A DNA stretch of 64,000 nt from Dromaius novaehollandiae (GCF_036370855.1 NC_088098.1:40737981-40801980), one strand, 5' to 3'. Positions 26,701 to 41,108 are shown, numbered from the stretch's first letter. Notes: a model not told the origin generated them from the sequence alone. Program-made: numbers and translations.

Positions 26701-29700
26701 ATGTACCAGATCAGTCAAGCTCTATTTGAGGAAGTGATGTCGGCCGAGGCCGCAGCGGAGGGTACCTCCCCGAAATATCCCACCACCCACAGCATTGGGT
26801 AACTTTTGTTTTTTACCAGGCAACAAAGTGGTGCTTAGCTCCTGTTAGCACCAGTTAGTTGCATCGCACGTAACCTCACCGAAAGTTGAAAACCGACTAA
26901 GAGATGACAGCATTTTGCTCCCTCTGCAAAAGTGTCTGCCTAAACCCATCGCAGAGTCCTCCTATACTGGTAGTGAGTCCTGCACTTTATAGGCCTGCTC
27001 CCCATCTCTGAAGTGAATGGAAAAGTTGATTTGCTTCCGAGCTGCTCATGTTATCGATCTTACCTATTTCACACTGTCCATGCTCCTGTAATTACACCTC
27101 TACTGGTTTTGTTTCGTTTCTCTTATTTCCTCTCCCATCAAGTAATTCACTTTTTGTTCATTTTTATTCACAATTTCCAAAATGGTGTAAACAAGGAAAA
27201 TGATCAGGTGACAAAACTAAATGTCCGACTGGCACTTTCAGGCAACGCTGAGGCAACGATCACAGCTAATAAATGAGCACGTCCCATCATTTTTAATCTG
27301 GGTACTGTCGTAGGAAGTTTTGCACTGGATTACATCAAAAACGGTTCTTATTTTCTATACATACCACACAAACTATTCTCCTGCAGAGAGAGGGCTGCCT
27401 CAGAACCGTCGCGCCAGCAAAGCGGACCGATAGCAAGGCACATCATTTGACGTTTCATCTGTTTTCAGGATATTTGTTTGTGTTTTTCAGGGGCCTTACT
27501 CCTGCGAGACCGCAGCTTCCCATCGCCGCTGTAGAAAGAGCGGAGCTGCTCTTGCCGCCTTGCTCGGTGAGGAGGGCTGGTGGCAGGAAGCCACAACGGC
27601 TCTGTGTGTTTATCTCTCCCCATCTCACAGCCCTGACAGAGCAAGTCTATTTGGATAGCAAGAAGCTGCGGTAACCAAGCAGCCACAAAATACTAAAAGG
27701 GACATTTCCCAGCTACTTACATGGCTAAGAGTAAGTGCAAAACAAGTTCTTTTTAACAAAACAAGTATATATTTTCATGAGACTAGAGTGAGAAAAACGA
27801 ATAGCAGCTTTTGCGTAGGTGCATTTACTTACATAATCTTCAACAAAATCTTTGCCCTTTAGAATAAATTCTGCTTCTCCCTAATGATTGGTTTTACTGA
27901 CAAGGAAATTAGCAATCCCTTAAAATTCCCATTACAAGCCCTACATAATTCATCTTGAGCCTTTATGTGGCTAGCTCAGAGCCATGCACAGACCATCTCC
28001 CTTCTTCTTCTAGAAAGTAGCTCCCATTTCCTTAAGGAATAACAAAATGACTGCCTCTATGAAGCAGCCAGAGGCACTTAACCCCTTCCTGGCATGTTTA
28101 ACACCTCCCCTCAGGAAGAGGTGTTTTAAGCAAATACTGCCAGATAGTTACAAGCAAAAGGCTCATAATGCAACTGCCAAATGTAGACCTAAGCGCTCCC
28201 AAAGGATGCAGTGCGCAGGCCCAGGATTTCAGTTCAACATAATCTGCAGGGTCAGCAGCAGTTTCGAAGCTCAGATCTGGACCAGAATTGGTCCCAGATC
28301 TGCAGATGTTCAGGGCAGACCTGTATTCTCAGACCATTTCTATTATTTTAATTTCTTAAGTGATTGACTGCAACAATTTCCAAGTAAGACAATAACAAAA
28401 CCGTCATGTGACTGCTAGTAGCAAAGTTATTCTATTTCCAGATGGGTTACTGGAAGCAAACATGAGGTTTCACATCAGGGATGCTCCAGAAAGCTAAGAT
28501 CTGATCTTACAAACACCACTAACTGCCCCACAGAGAGAGGCTGATGTCGGAGAGTTCTGCATACAGACAGCCTAAGAGCTTGATAAAATCAAAATCCAAT
28601 TTTTATAGCCCCCAAATTATTATCTCCAGTGGGCTTACATTTTAAGCAATGAGAAGTACATTTTTAAATAAGAAGTGGGTATGCCTACATTCCTCAGCTA
28701 ACCCAGAAAAGGAAACTGCCCTCTGGGCGTACGACTGCCTTGCAGACATCTTGTGGACACTGTGGCTGCTCTGAGACGGTATCTGTGCATACTTAGGTTT
28801 TCCAATTAGTAGGCGAGATTTCCTGATACATTCTGGCTGCCTTTTACCACTTCAGTGATGCAGAGCAGTCATAAAGTTTAATTGCCCAATTAAACAGGGT
28901 TTGGAGTTGTTTCGCGCTGCTTGAGCGCCACAAAGCAGATTGAAAAAACTAATGAATCTGGCCAATATTTTCTTTTCGGGAGGAAAATGTAAAATTCAAG
29001 GGCTGAAGTAACCTAAATAAAGAGGTAGCTATAGCCTGTACTGGAACATTTATATTTCCAGTGCTCTGGAATGAGTTAAAAGGAAAGTGTTCAAATTCCT
29101 CCTATTCCAGTTACAGCATGGCAGAGAGATAGAGACGGGTGTGCAAGTAAAACCAGTCCCCGTCCGCCCTGGCCTAACCAGGCTGCGTGATGGCGAGAGC
29201 AGCTGTGGCTTCCTGCCACTGTCCTTTGTCAGTAGAAACGACTTCTTAAGAAACGGGAAAAGGCAAAAAAGCACACAGGCGGCAATCACAACTCTCCAAC
29301 GGAGGTATCTAAAACTTGAGAGGGAGTGGGGCACAAGGAATGGGGCAACAAATTAGGACGCAGACAACCGGAGCTCGTGGCTGTGCCACTTGCTGCCGCG
29401 GCTGTTTATCCTGCAGCAGGTCCCTTCCGCAGCTCTGCAGATTTTCTCCCCACCCACTGTCTGTGGGTTCCTGTTATTTTTTTAAAGCGTTTTGGTTGTG
29501 GGGGTGATGCTGCATGCGTGTTTCCGAGGTGAGGAGCACAATGAGCTCCTAAGGATGGTGGAGGCCTCTAGGGACAATTTGAATGCAAATAAATACTCGC
29601 TGTGATTATCTAGACACCAGTAGGCGTCTCAGTAAAGCGGATTCATTTGTAAGAAAGCTGCCTGATTACTTTCAGGTTAATATTTTTTAATGAGCAAAGT

Positions 29701-30620
29701 AGACTGCTGACAACATAAAATATCGGCTATTACAGTGTTTCTCAAACTGTCAGATGTAACTACCAGAGGAGTCATAAGAGAGTTCAAAAGGACCACAGCT
29801 CACATAGTCACTTCACAATATTTTTATACTAAAATACCAGTGATTTAAGGCAGTATGTATTTCTGTTGATAGGTAGGTGGTATCCAGAGTTTGCTGGATT
29901 TTCATGAGAACGGACAAATTGAAAAGAAATTCACGCTTGTAAAAAAAAAAAAATTGTGAAACACTACTGGAGCAGTAAGAGTGATGGAAACACAAATGTG
30001 GAACCTAATTTATTAAAAGCATCTGAACATTACCAAACTCCAATTTACTTATAATCTTTATAGAGACTCTAAAATGCTGTGGCGCTTTGTAAGATTCACG
30101 AGCAGCACAATGCGCCTCTGTTATGAGTCTTTCGGGTCCCGGAGTGCGTCAAGAAGCCTTTATGGTGGTGCCCAGCCATGCCTGGTGCCTTTCCAGCACC
30201 CATGGGTGCAGGGCAGCGCCACAGCCCAGCCCGGCCCTCGGTCCCGGTCTGACCTGGTCCTGCTTCTGGATGGACCTCGGACCTGGCTGGTTGCTTGCTG
30301 CATCTGGGGCTTCAGCCATCACCCGTTTTCCAGCCTGCAGCGGTACCGACCCGGCACACTTCCCACCTCCCCGTCCCAAATGCAGGCACAGCTACGTACG
30401 TTCCCTATCGTTCCCTATCGTTCCCTATCCCCTGCTCCTGCCGCTGCCCTGACCGCCCACATGCCCTCACATCAGCACCCAGGCACTTCCGGGGCTGTCG
30501 CCACACTTCCACAAATTACTGAGAGACAAAGCCATAAGGAAGAAGAAAGAGTGAGCAGAAGGAACAGCAGCAAGGGGAGGAAGGACTACATTTGCAGAGC
30601 GGGAAAGAGTTGATGAGATC
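26701..30620. other. GC-richer intergenic patches, no gene recognised
   Basis: Three CpG-containing patches (about 27.40-27.68, 29.14-29.53 and 30.08-30.52 kb) stand out from the AT-rich background. The first holds a possible small exon at 27,491-27,566, with acceptor TTTGTGTTTTTCAG and donor GCTCG|GTGAGG. The third contains a 179-codon frame (30,074-30,613) and a 10-base unit repeated three times at 30,400-30,429. No domain is recognisable in any frame. An imperfect inverted repeat built on AGATCT lies at 28,272-28,302. Confidence 0.4.
30400..30429 (+). repeat. 10-bp tandem repeat, three copies
   Basis: The unit GTTCCCTATC occurs three times in perfect head-to-tail order inside a GC-rich patch. 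This is a small local minisatellite. Confidence 0.85.
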
Positions 30621-33600
30621 TTTGGTTAAAAACAACATCCTACTCTGGTTTTTGTTTATTTTGCATTCGATAAGCACTTCAGGAGTAAATACCTCTTTAG
30701 GATCATGGCTGCATGACAGAAGTTGCAAAGGTCCGACTTGGAATATAATTTCCCCAGCATTCAGGGTATCAGTGGTTTCACTTCATCCTATTAGATTGTG
30801 CTTTCCACAAACATGGCATAATGATTTGGTTGGAAGTTACCTCTAATTTTATTAGAATTGAAAATGAGTTTAAAAGGAATCTAAAATAGTTCATTTTCAA
30901 GCTAAAGAGTGGGAAGTGCTGAATAGCACTGCTAAAGAACATGGAGACAGTCAATTTAAATCAACTGATTTAAAATCTAGCTCAAAGTAGAAGGGCCTGG
31001 AGGTATAATCACTACTAGGTAGTTATGCAACAGCCATATGTGGACTCATGAGCTGGTCCTTATCGTCTAGCTCAAATGGCACGAGCTGGTACTGTAAAGA
31101 TGCAAGACCTCCGCCTAGTCTTTCCCCTTGAAAGCTAATGTGGGAATAGCACAAGGAAAATACATTTCGAGATTACTCACTCCAAACCGCAAAGTGGATG
31201 TTTCGTTTTGATATTTGGGAAGGAACAAGTAAATATATTGTTCAGAGAACAGCTACATTGCTTAGACTCGAGCTACCCCTCAAACAGTTGTCACCTCACT
31301 GCTTAGGGAGACATGCCATCAAAATTAGAAATGCAAGTGAAGCAGATATTTTAACAGCTTAAACGAGGGAACCAGAGACTCTCGATATAAGGTGGGTTGG
31401 CAAGTCTAAACAGAGAGGTTTGGGCTGACACTGCTTTACAGAAAACAAGATTTCTGTTGCTAGGGTTTCCAAACGGGCACATTTTGCAAGCCATCAATAA
31501 AGGCACTGAATTAAAATTAAATCCGGAAGGCTGACAGGGACTGTGCCACTTCTGAAAATGGACTCGATGGTGCTGAAGGCGAGGGTTCTGCATGCGGTCA
31601 GTTGTCGCTGCTGCTCCATTTGCTTAAGTCTCTGTATTCAGAGGATTGGATAATTGCATAAAGGAAATTCAGGCATGCACAGACTGAGAGCACACAGAGG
31701 CAAGATGGTCTTTTTTTCCTTTTTCCACAAACGGTGTTTCAACCCTTTTGCTGTCGAAAGGCAAGTATCCTGTCCGTTTCACAGGAGATACAACTAACTG
31801 CTAAAAACTCTGTACAAAATGGTAAATCGATATATTGAATTTTAGCATGTTATTGAAGCATGCTTAAGCAAACTGTATGCATGATGTTTTAAAAATAAAT
31901 ACCACATGGAAAATCTCGTGTTCTATTACTTTTTAATTAAGAAGGGATAAGTAGCAAATACATTAAAAATAAATTCCAACAGATCTGCAATCTGATGCTG
32001 TCTGTGGATATAAAATATTGATATCAGCTCTATGTTGGGATATCAACCATATGACATGACAAAAATACATAACTGTAATTAAACTGTGATTTTTAGGACA
32101 ATGGAAGATTGTGAAAAGTTATGTGGATGGCTTATCTCTCTCTATGCTTCAAGAGGATTTTGAACAAAGCCTAAAAAGCAAGATATCACTGGCCATAGAA
32201 TGGAATTATATGGTGCAGATGATATGGGCCTTTTTTTGTTAGAATACTTACATCTTAAAATAAATGACTGAAAATTGCACAATAAACAAACTTGAATAAA
32301 TTTTAATTCCAGTCTCCAAAAAAAAAGGAAAAAGGAAAAACCATTTATATAAGAACAGTAATTCAGAGTATCACATATAAAAGTATCTTTAAATCAAATG
32401 GAGTACATTCTGTCAGTCCTTAATACTCTACTGTTATTTGTTCAAGTCAGCCCTGAGGTATCTGTGAAATACCTGACCTATTTGCTTTCAGCCCCTACCA
32501 AATGATGGATTTGCTAGAACTGAGAGGGCTACTCCACTTGACACACACAGCGTGCTGGATATAAAGTAAACGTTCCAAGATTTCCAGTGATAATGAACAG
32601 AAGTCCTATTTTCTAAAGTTACAGATACTTTAAAAAGTCCGATCTAATTAACTTGGATGATGTTACACTTTTTCCTTGATTTTGATTGCTTTAAAATAAG
32701 TCACTTTGATTTTTAAAAATGCATATTTCCCTTTTCCTGTGATGCACAGATACAATGCAATGCATCATTTCTATGATATCTATTTTGCAAAGATAATAGT
32801 TTCCAGGCAATATCATGGTCTTTCTAAGGTTTTTAATAGCTTGATACTTTTGCTATCAGTGAAAATAGAGATGTTTTTATCTGCTCTGTATTTTTTTGAA
32901 TCTTCATAGCTGTACTGAGAAGTCTTAACTGTTAAAAAAAACTTTTATAAAACCAAACACTGAGGAAGAATATAATAAAACAAAATTTCAGCAAAACTGA
33001 AATTCTGATGGAATCTATGTGTAAATAGGAGTCCACACTGGACTTGTGTTGAAGAAGAGTTTACAATTTAGGTATGATTCTTCACAGAGAATGGATGATA
33101 AAAGTTCAGGCATCATTTAAACTACATTATTAACATCAACAAAGCAATTCCTCTTGCATCTTAATCTGCTCACCATATGCAACACCTACATTAGGATCTG
33201 GAAGTACATACTGTACTGTTTTCTAAGAATACTAAGAAGCTATATATAGGCTCATCAAAATAAAAATAAATAAAAATCTGGGGTCTAAAGCTCATATGAA
33301 GTAAGGTCTTTAACCTAAGCTGTGAACTTTGTACTGAAATACTCAGGAATTCACACATGGTCTGTTCCGCTTGCCAGTCCATCAGAGAACTGACCTCCAC
33401 CAGATGGGCAATAGTTTTGCCAAGTGGCTGCAGCACAGCTGAGTAAGTATAAATGAGAATCTACAAAACAGGACATGTCAAGGGACCCTGAGATTTCTAC
33501 AAGCACTGAGGAAGCAGCTTTATGCATCTACTTCATGGTAAAGAAAAAACTTACTTTCTGGGTTTACAGCAGAACTAAAGCTGAAGTAGCACTCTTTCAG

Positions 33601-36600
33601 CTTTAGAGCATGAGAAGGTCAGTTTTGCTAATGTCGAAGTTGTCTTTCTATCCTTTTCATAGATAAGGAGAAAGAGAGATAATTCCCAGTTGAAACCCAT
33701 CAAATTCTTTTAGCAAGAGCCTATTGTTTTCCTCTTACTTTCATCTACCATTGGTCAGCTTCTGTGTTACATCTTGTCTTCCTTAGACTCTGAACTCTTC
33801 TGAACAAGGACTGTGTCCTCCTATGCAGTTTTATAACATGTAACAAAGGCTGGTCATAATCCTCACTAAAACCTTTGGATGCTACTGAAGTAAAAATGAA
33901 AAGAAGTAACACTATGTACAAGAGCAGCCAAGGAGTATCCTGATGCTGTAATTACAATGATATTTCTACTGCAAGGACAATGGACTAGTTGATGAGCCTT
34001 AAATTTGTATGAATGTTCCAGTCCATCATCCTCTACCATGTATATGATTCTTTTACTTTGTGCGTGAAACCTTTTGCAGGAGAACAAAGTACCTCACTAA
34101 ATGTGAACTCTGTCTGCATAAATAAAACCATCTGCTTTGCTGTCTAACCATCTGGTTTGTCTAAAGTTTATGGTCTCCTGAGTGTTATTCATGGGCCCAC
34201 ATACGATCAAGCCTCCACAGACATTTTTATTTGGTAAAAGCTTTCCCACAGCACTTTATTTTTTCTATCTGTTTTTGATCTTGTAAAAAAAATTGTCATT
34301 TTAATACGTGTGTTGTAATACTGCATGTGTTTGTGTTTCTGTGAACTGCTTGTAATTGTACCAGTGGACAGATATTACGGGCTGGATTCCCTTGGGACCA
34401 GCTGAGGAAAACACTACAGAGGAGCCATTTGGAGATACCAAATTCTAAGAGTTCTCTGCTCTTCACTGCTGTCCTTGAACAAAGTGTTTTATTAGGGTGG
34501 ACAGACTGCTTTAAACTACATGAGCTATTAACTTACAGCAATACATTGGGGACTGACTGACCTCTGTCTCCGTTGAAGGGCTACAGTTGGTAACAGGTAA
34601 CAGCCACTGTGACAATTCTACACCAGATAGGGACTTTACTGCATTTGACAATTCCAAAATTCCTGGCATTATGCAGCATCCAGATAACCTACCACTATTT
34701 AGCCCTGTGTGGAAAAAAAAGTGTTAGTATTTCTCCCTAGTACTAAGAGTTGAACGGTCACTACATTTCTGCTAACTCGCTCTCTTTGCTTCATAAACAC
34801 AAGATTTTCCGTCAGGAGCCCTTACAACGCCTTGCCAAAAGGGTTTGTTCTCCTTTAGAGTTCAACTGCTCCAGTTTCTGGAGAAAATATCTCAGTTCCC
34901 TGGTAGGTCACTAAGCATACAACAGTTCATGAGCTTTGATACTTCTGCCTTATCTGCCCTCTTACCACAGGCAATGGAAAATGTTTCGCTTGAAACAACA
35001 AACAGATTCAAAATCAGAAATAGAAATGACCTAAGCAGAGATTAATATAACTTAACAGAACCTACCTCTTTCTGTTTTAAACAGTGATTGAAGTTTCAGC
35101 AAATGAAGTGTGTGCATAATTAATAGTCTATTTATGCAGTCAGTAGCAAAAATCACAGCTTGTCATGTTAGAAGATAGTGGGTTTTTTGTATGCCTTACA
35201 TCAAAAGGGAGATTTAAAGGGAAATGCAGATCTACAGCTCATGGAGGGCTAAACAGTATTTGCAATCTGGACATAGCTAAATCAACTGCGGCAAGAAGCG
35301 TATCCAAAATAGTTCTCCATTTCTATTCATTCCTTCCCAAATTTCTTTCATATTGAAAAGTGGAAAGGATCCTAACAGACCTGTGGGAAGCTAAGACCCA
35401 GGACAGTTCCTCTCCCTGCAGAAGAGTTGAGAGAGGGCAGCTGGATCCCACTGGACCCTGCTGTGTTTAGTTTCTAAAAAAGGGAAATAAAACGAGAAGC
35501 AGCCTCCAGGGGCAGCAGACTACTGCAGGAAGCTTTGAGATGCAACTCTGTTCTAAAAAAATAAATTGTTTCATGTATGCGATTCTGTTTACCTGTTAGC
35601 TTATTTGTGTAGCTTGGAGGCAGTGGGTTGCTTCCCTGTCAGCTTCTTATAACTTTAATTCCTGTTGATATATAAAAGTGCGAGAGTGTGTATGAGCGCA
35701 GGCACACATACTTCAGAACAGTTTCTGTGGGTATATAGGAAAAGACTTTAAAGCAATTCTGATTTACTGTCAACTAAATTTCACTAAAGGCTTGTTCACT
35801 ATAACAGAGGCCATATATAGATAAAGCCATATTCCAAATCTAAGGCCTTGATTCTACATTTTGCCCTTTATGTAGGGAGAGACTCTAAAATGAGCAGCTA
35901 ATAAACTTTCCAGCTAAACCATGTTAATTGAATATATGCACTTCCAGCCTGTTGTAAACAGGCTGCCTGTTGTAAACTTGGGTCACAACATTTTATCAGG
36001 TACTAGCAACAAATCAGGTAACACTGCTAAAACAACAAGCAGTAATTCATGTTGCCTTAACGACTGTTTATATGCTTAGATGCAAGGTGGGGTTTTGTAC
36101 TTCTTTTGTTTATTGGACTGAAAGAGCTATCCTATTCAGTCAAAACTGAAAGCAAAAAAATTAACTGTGCTTTTTCCCAAGTAGCAAGGCTAAGAATGGG
36201 TCCTGAGTGATCTACTGTATTGCTAATTATTTGCATACAGTAAGCTGGAGTGCTTGTGAATATGCTTATCAATTTCTACATTACCAATTGGCATGTGTCT
36301 TCAATCTCAATGTGACATAAACCTTTACAGTCTGTGAATGGGAGTCAGTATTCACAGCAAGCAGGATAATCAACATCCTTAGGTTCCAGCACTTAGGTTA
36401 TACAGCTTTCTTAGAGAAGGATAATAAATGAAAAATTTTGCTTTAGACTTTAAATATTTCCTCAGAAAAGATTATTTATTAATCTGAAAATCTTGTGTGA
36501 TCCTTATTTGTTTTCAGAACAAAATTTCCAAGAGCTGGGAAGATTTGTTTTCTGGCATGCATCAAACATTTTTCCATTGGTCACAGCATTCTTGCACTAA

Positions 36601-38850
36601 TTGAGTTTAGAAAACTCTTCAGCTGCTGCCTGGATGAATACAATCTGTGAAAAGCAAGCATCAGAAATAATGGGATCCATTAGCTAATTACACTTTATCA
36701 TCAAACATGCATCAACAGCAAAATGTAACATGAGAACTACATTCTGGTACCCCAGCTCTTAGAGATCGTAAGAGTTGCCGTAAAAGAGCCTATCAGTATC
36801 TTCTTTCCCGAAATATTTCATACCTCCCAATGAAGGAGCCCACTGATTTTCAAAATGTATAAATCTATACAAAATAGGAACCTCCTGAGGCCTGTAGTGA
36901 TGATTTTGCTGTCTGAAGTAAAAAACTTCCACGAATTTGTTTTATTTCAATACTTCTCATGCATGAAATATCAACAAATATTTCACTAGTTAAAATTATC
37001 CATTCTGCTAAAAAATCCTACAACAGACAATTCAATAGCAAACTGTGACCTATTGAGAGCTGGCATTGAACTTTTTGTGTGATCATGGATTATGCCAACG
37101 AAGTATTTCTTTGTATTTTCCCTAAATGTCCTTTTACTTTTAGAACAATCTTTTTCATGTTATATGACAACATATATAGGAATAACTGACCATATTTTGG
37201 CATAGTTCTCACCTTTCTATTAATATTTCAGATATTACATGAGGAAGATAAAAGAAATTTCTTTCACTAATTTTCCATGGGGAGTATTTCCTCTCTTAAA
37301 TAGGAGGAAATTTAGAATCATATTACAGCTGGCCTTACTAACATATTGACCTTGACTCTTTGTTGCCTTACACTCTCAGTAGTTACATCCTTCTGTGTAA
37401 GTGGAAGCTAAAATGCTGTTGTCCTGGAATGTTTACCTTTTGAACTTCACGTGAATCTGATTTATAAAAGATGACAAAGTCCAAGTGGAGAATCAACACC
37501 ATGATTTCACCAAAAAGTCGAGTCACTCACTATTTTAAATGCCAAACTGTGTAACTTGGATATGAATACGGGGTCTGCTAATCCCAGAAAAAAAGAGAAA
37601 ATTTTCAATAGGTTTGTCTCCTGAGTATCTCTGCATGTGGACACCAAATAAAATCTCCATTAGCATTCAAGTAATTCAAGAGCATGAATTTAAAATGTGC
37701 TAGTTATGCTACTTTATCCTGACAGTATTGATGAACAATTGCCTGATACCAAAGTGTTGTACTGCAGTTATGCCTAGACTAAATGCTGATAATTTTCCAA
37801 ATGCCATCCAAACAGATGTAAGGCTCAGCCTAGCTCACTAAGACTCTGCTTGGTCAACCTCTGCCACCCCCTTCCTTCCCTCCTCCCCTTGAAGCCACAT
37901 TACCTACATAGTATTTGTGCTTCAGTAGCGTAGAGAGAAAACCACTGGAGACAAGCTATATTCCCCTGCATTGCTATATTCTGCTGGCAGCTCTTTTCAG
38001 CAAACTGTCAGAGCAGAAACGGACACACCTGGTTTGTGGGAGGAGAGCAGCTCTCAGCAGCATACACTACAGCTTGCAATGAGGTCAAAGCAGCCCAAGC
38101 AGAGGAGGTCAGCGAGTGAGACACTGAGACTCTCAATTCCTGAAAGCCTCACTAAACTGCTATTTAAAAGATTTAGTAGTAGAAAGATACTTGTGGGTAT
38201 AAAGATACCAAACATATAATCTGTTAGGACAATTCAGAATTACTGTGAAATCAGGGACTTAAGAGTTAAGCCAAATCCAAATACTTTTTCTCCAGCTAGG
38301 AAATAATAAAAATGCCTTGGCAGGATGGGTTCAAACCTGTATACTTTCTCTTGAAATGCTCTTTCTGGTAACAGTGCCTTACCAGCAAATACACCTTAAT
38401 TTCTATGGGCCTGACTATTCACTGTTTTGCATACTATATTCCTATCTTTTCACACTCGTGCAAAGTAAGGTTAAAAAAAAGCTGCCAAACAAGTGTCTTA
38501 TATTCCACAGGTGCAATTACTTTAAAAAAGGAAGTGAAGACAAGAGTCTGTAGCTGTGTTTCTTGCTTTGTTACTCTTTTCAAAATTAGAAATATATTAC
38601 CAAGTACTCTGCGCTCAGTAGAACTAAGCAGACATATTGTTGGTGTTTGTGTTTCTCTGAAGAGTACAGTATCTCTTCTTGAAGCTTTTTTCCCCATCTT
38701 CTTGCCACTGCCAGTGGGAACATTCTTTTCTTTTTGGTTCTCCTTGTGTACAGGGATATTTAGGATCTAATTCTCTCTCCTGTCCTATAGTCTATTCCTG
38801 CAGTACAAGCTTTCTAAGTTAAATGCCTTTTAGTTCCTATTCCTATTTTT
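30621..38850. other. intergenic AT-rich DNA, no gene recognised
   Basis: No frame above about 120 codons and no recognised product. A direct duplication of GCCTGTTGTAAAC, separated by a few bases, lies near 35,947-35,979. A CT-rich stretch lies at about 37,861-37,891. The ORFs at 38.3-38.8 kb just upstream of the CR1 copy show no domain. I see nothing else to annotate. Confidence 0.5.
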
Positions 38851-38852
38851 AC

Positions 38853-41108
38853 AAAATCACAGAATGGTTGAGGTTGAAAGGAACCTCTGGAGATCATCTA
38901 GTCCAACCCCACCCTGCTCAAGCAGGGTCACCCAGAGCAGCTTGCACAGAATCGCATCCAGGCGGGTTTTGAATATCTCCAGAGAAGGAGACTCGACAAC
39001 CTCTCTGGGCAACCTGTTCCAGTGCTCTGTCACCCTCACAGTAAAGAAGTTTTTCCTCATGTTCAGATGGAACTTCCTGTGTTTCAATCTGTGCCTGTTG
39101 CCTCTTGTCCTGTTGCTGAGCATCACTGAAAATGTTTTGGCCCCATCCTCTTGACACCATCCCTTTAGGTATCTGTGTGCATTGATAAGATCTCCTCTCA
39201 GTCTTCTCTTCTCTCAGCCCTCAGTAGCCCTCTGCTGGACTATCTTCAGTAGCTCTGTCTCTCTCTTGTACTGGGGAGCCCAGAATTGGACACAGTACTC
39301 CAGGTGTGGCCTCACCAGGACTGAGTGGAGGGAGAGCAGGGTCACCTCCCTCAACCTGCTGGCAAGACTCTTCCTAATGCACCCCAGGATACCATTGGCC
39401 TTCTTGGCCACAAGGGCACATTGCTGGCTCATGGTTAACTTGTCCACCAGGACCCACAGGTCCTTCCCCACAGAGCTGCTTTCCAGCAGGTCAACCCCCA
39501 ACCTCTCCTGGTGCATGGGGTTATTCCTCCCTAGGTGCAGGACCTTGCAGTTGCCTTTGTTGAACTTCATGAGGTTCCTCTCCACCCAACTCTCCAGCCT
39601 GTCCAGGTCCCTCTGAATGGCAACACAGCCCTCTGGTGCATCAGCCACTCCTCCCAGTTTTGTATCATCAGCAAACTTGCTGAGGGTGCACTCTGTCCCT
39701 TCATCCAGGTCACTGGTGAATAAGTTGAACAAGACTGGACCCAGTACTGACCCCTGGGGGACACCGCTAGCTACAGGCGTCCAAGTAGACTCTGCGCTGC
39801 TGATCACAACCCTCTGAGCTCTGCCATTCAGCCAGTTCTCAATCCATGTCACTGTCCACTTGTCTAACCCACATTTCCTGAGTTTACCTATGAGGATGTT
39901 ACAGGAGACAGTGTTGAAAGCCTTGCTGAAGTTAAGGTAGACAACATCCACTGCTCTCTCCTCATCTACCCAGCCAGTCATTCCATCATAGAAGGCTATC
40001 AGATTGGTTAAGCATGATTTTACCTTGGTGAATCCATGCTGACTATTCCTGACCACCTTCTTTTCCTCCAGATGCTTAGAGATGACATCCGGGATGAGCT
40101 GTTCCATCACCTTTCCAGGGATGGAGGTGAGGCTGACGGGCCTGTAGTTTCCTGGGTCCTCCTTCTTGCCCTTTTTGAAGACTGGAGTGACATTGGCTTT
40201 CTTTCAGTCGTCAGGCACCTCTCCTGTTCTCCATGACCTTTCAAAGATGATGGAGAATGGCCCAGCAATAACATTTGCCAGTTCCCTCAGCACTCATGGG
40301 TACACCTCATCAGGGCCTATGGATTTATGGATGTCAGGTTTGCCTAAATGATCTCTAACCCGATCCTCCTTGACCAAGGGAAAGTCTTCCTTTCTCCAGA
40401 CTTTCTCTAGTCTCCAGGGTCTGGAATTCCTGAGGGCTGGCCTGAGCAATAGAGACTGAGGCAAAGAAGGCATTCAGTAACTCTGCCTTCTCTGTACCCT
40501 TTGTCACCAGGGCACCCACCCCATTCAGCAGCTGGCTCACATTTTCCCTAGTCTTCATTTTGCTACTAACGTATTTGAAGAAGCCCTTCTTATTGTCCTT
40601 GACATCCCTTGCCAGAGTTAATTCCAAATGGGTCTTAGCATTCTTCGTCACATCCCTGCCTACTCTGGCAAGGCTCCTATATTCCTCCCAAGTGGCCTGC
40701 CGCTTTTCCACATTCTGTATTCTTCATTCTTCTCTTTGAGTTTTGCCAGGAGCTCCTTGCTCATACATGCAGGTCTCCTGCCCCCTTTGCTTGACTTCTC
40801 ACTCCTAGGGATGCACCAATCTTGAGCTTGGAGGAAGTGATCCTTGAATCACCACTGAATCACCTTGAATTAACCAGCTCTCTTGGACCCCCCTTCTTTC
40901 TAGGGCCCTAATCCATGGGAATCCTCCAAGTAGGTCCCTGAAGAGGCCAAAGTTTGCTCTCCTGATGTCCAGGGTTGCGATCCTACTTATTGCCCTGCTT
41001 CGTCCCTGCAGGATCCTAAACTCCACCATCTCACGGTCACGGCAGCCGAGGCTGCCCCCAACCTTCACATCTCCAACCAGTCCTTCTTTGTTTGTCAGTA
41101 CAAGCTAG
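38853..41108 (-). mobile_element. CR1 LINE retrotransposon, 5'-truncated, minus strand
   Basis: This is a non-LTR retrotransposon of the CR1 family. The complement strand ends with the characteristic 3' tail: a block complementary to 'gatcatctagtccaacccc', then 'caaccattctgtg' and a final degraded ATTCTGTG/ATTTTGT repeat near 38,853-38,866. Reading leftwards from about 41,108 the ORF2 product starts inside the region before the reverse transcriptase ('LTNKEGLVGDVKVGG'), so the 5'UTR, ORF1 and endonuclease domain are missing. About 2.25 kb remain of an element of roughly 4.5 kb. 5' truncation is typical of CR1 retrotransposition. No clear target-site duplication was found, which is also usual for CR1. 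Confidence 0.95.
39214..41068 (-). pseudogene. CR1 ORF2 fragment (reverse transcriptase), inactivated
   Basis: The ORF2 product is recognisable in successive pieces on the minus strand: 41,068-40,805 (pre-RT region), 40,711-40,355 (linker) and 40,110-39,214 (RT domain, 298 codons). It continues in another frame at 39,126-38,857 near the 3' end. RT motifs visible are [26 protein letters not shown] (motif A), [14 protein letters not shown] (motif B) and FADDTKLGG (motif C). In motif A the catalytic Asp of the usual YLDF is Asn (codon complementary to 39,931-39,933), and the second Asp of KAFD is also Asn. Together with frameshifts and stops between pieces, this copy cannot make an active enzyme. 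Confidence 0.9.

Noticed and set aside
30074-30613. 179-codon plus-strand open frame
   Set aside because: It spans a GC-rich patch and a 10-bp tandem repeat, overlapping frames on both strands are also open, and no domain is visible.
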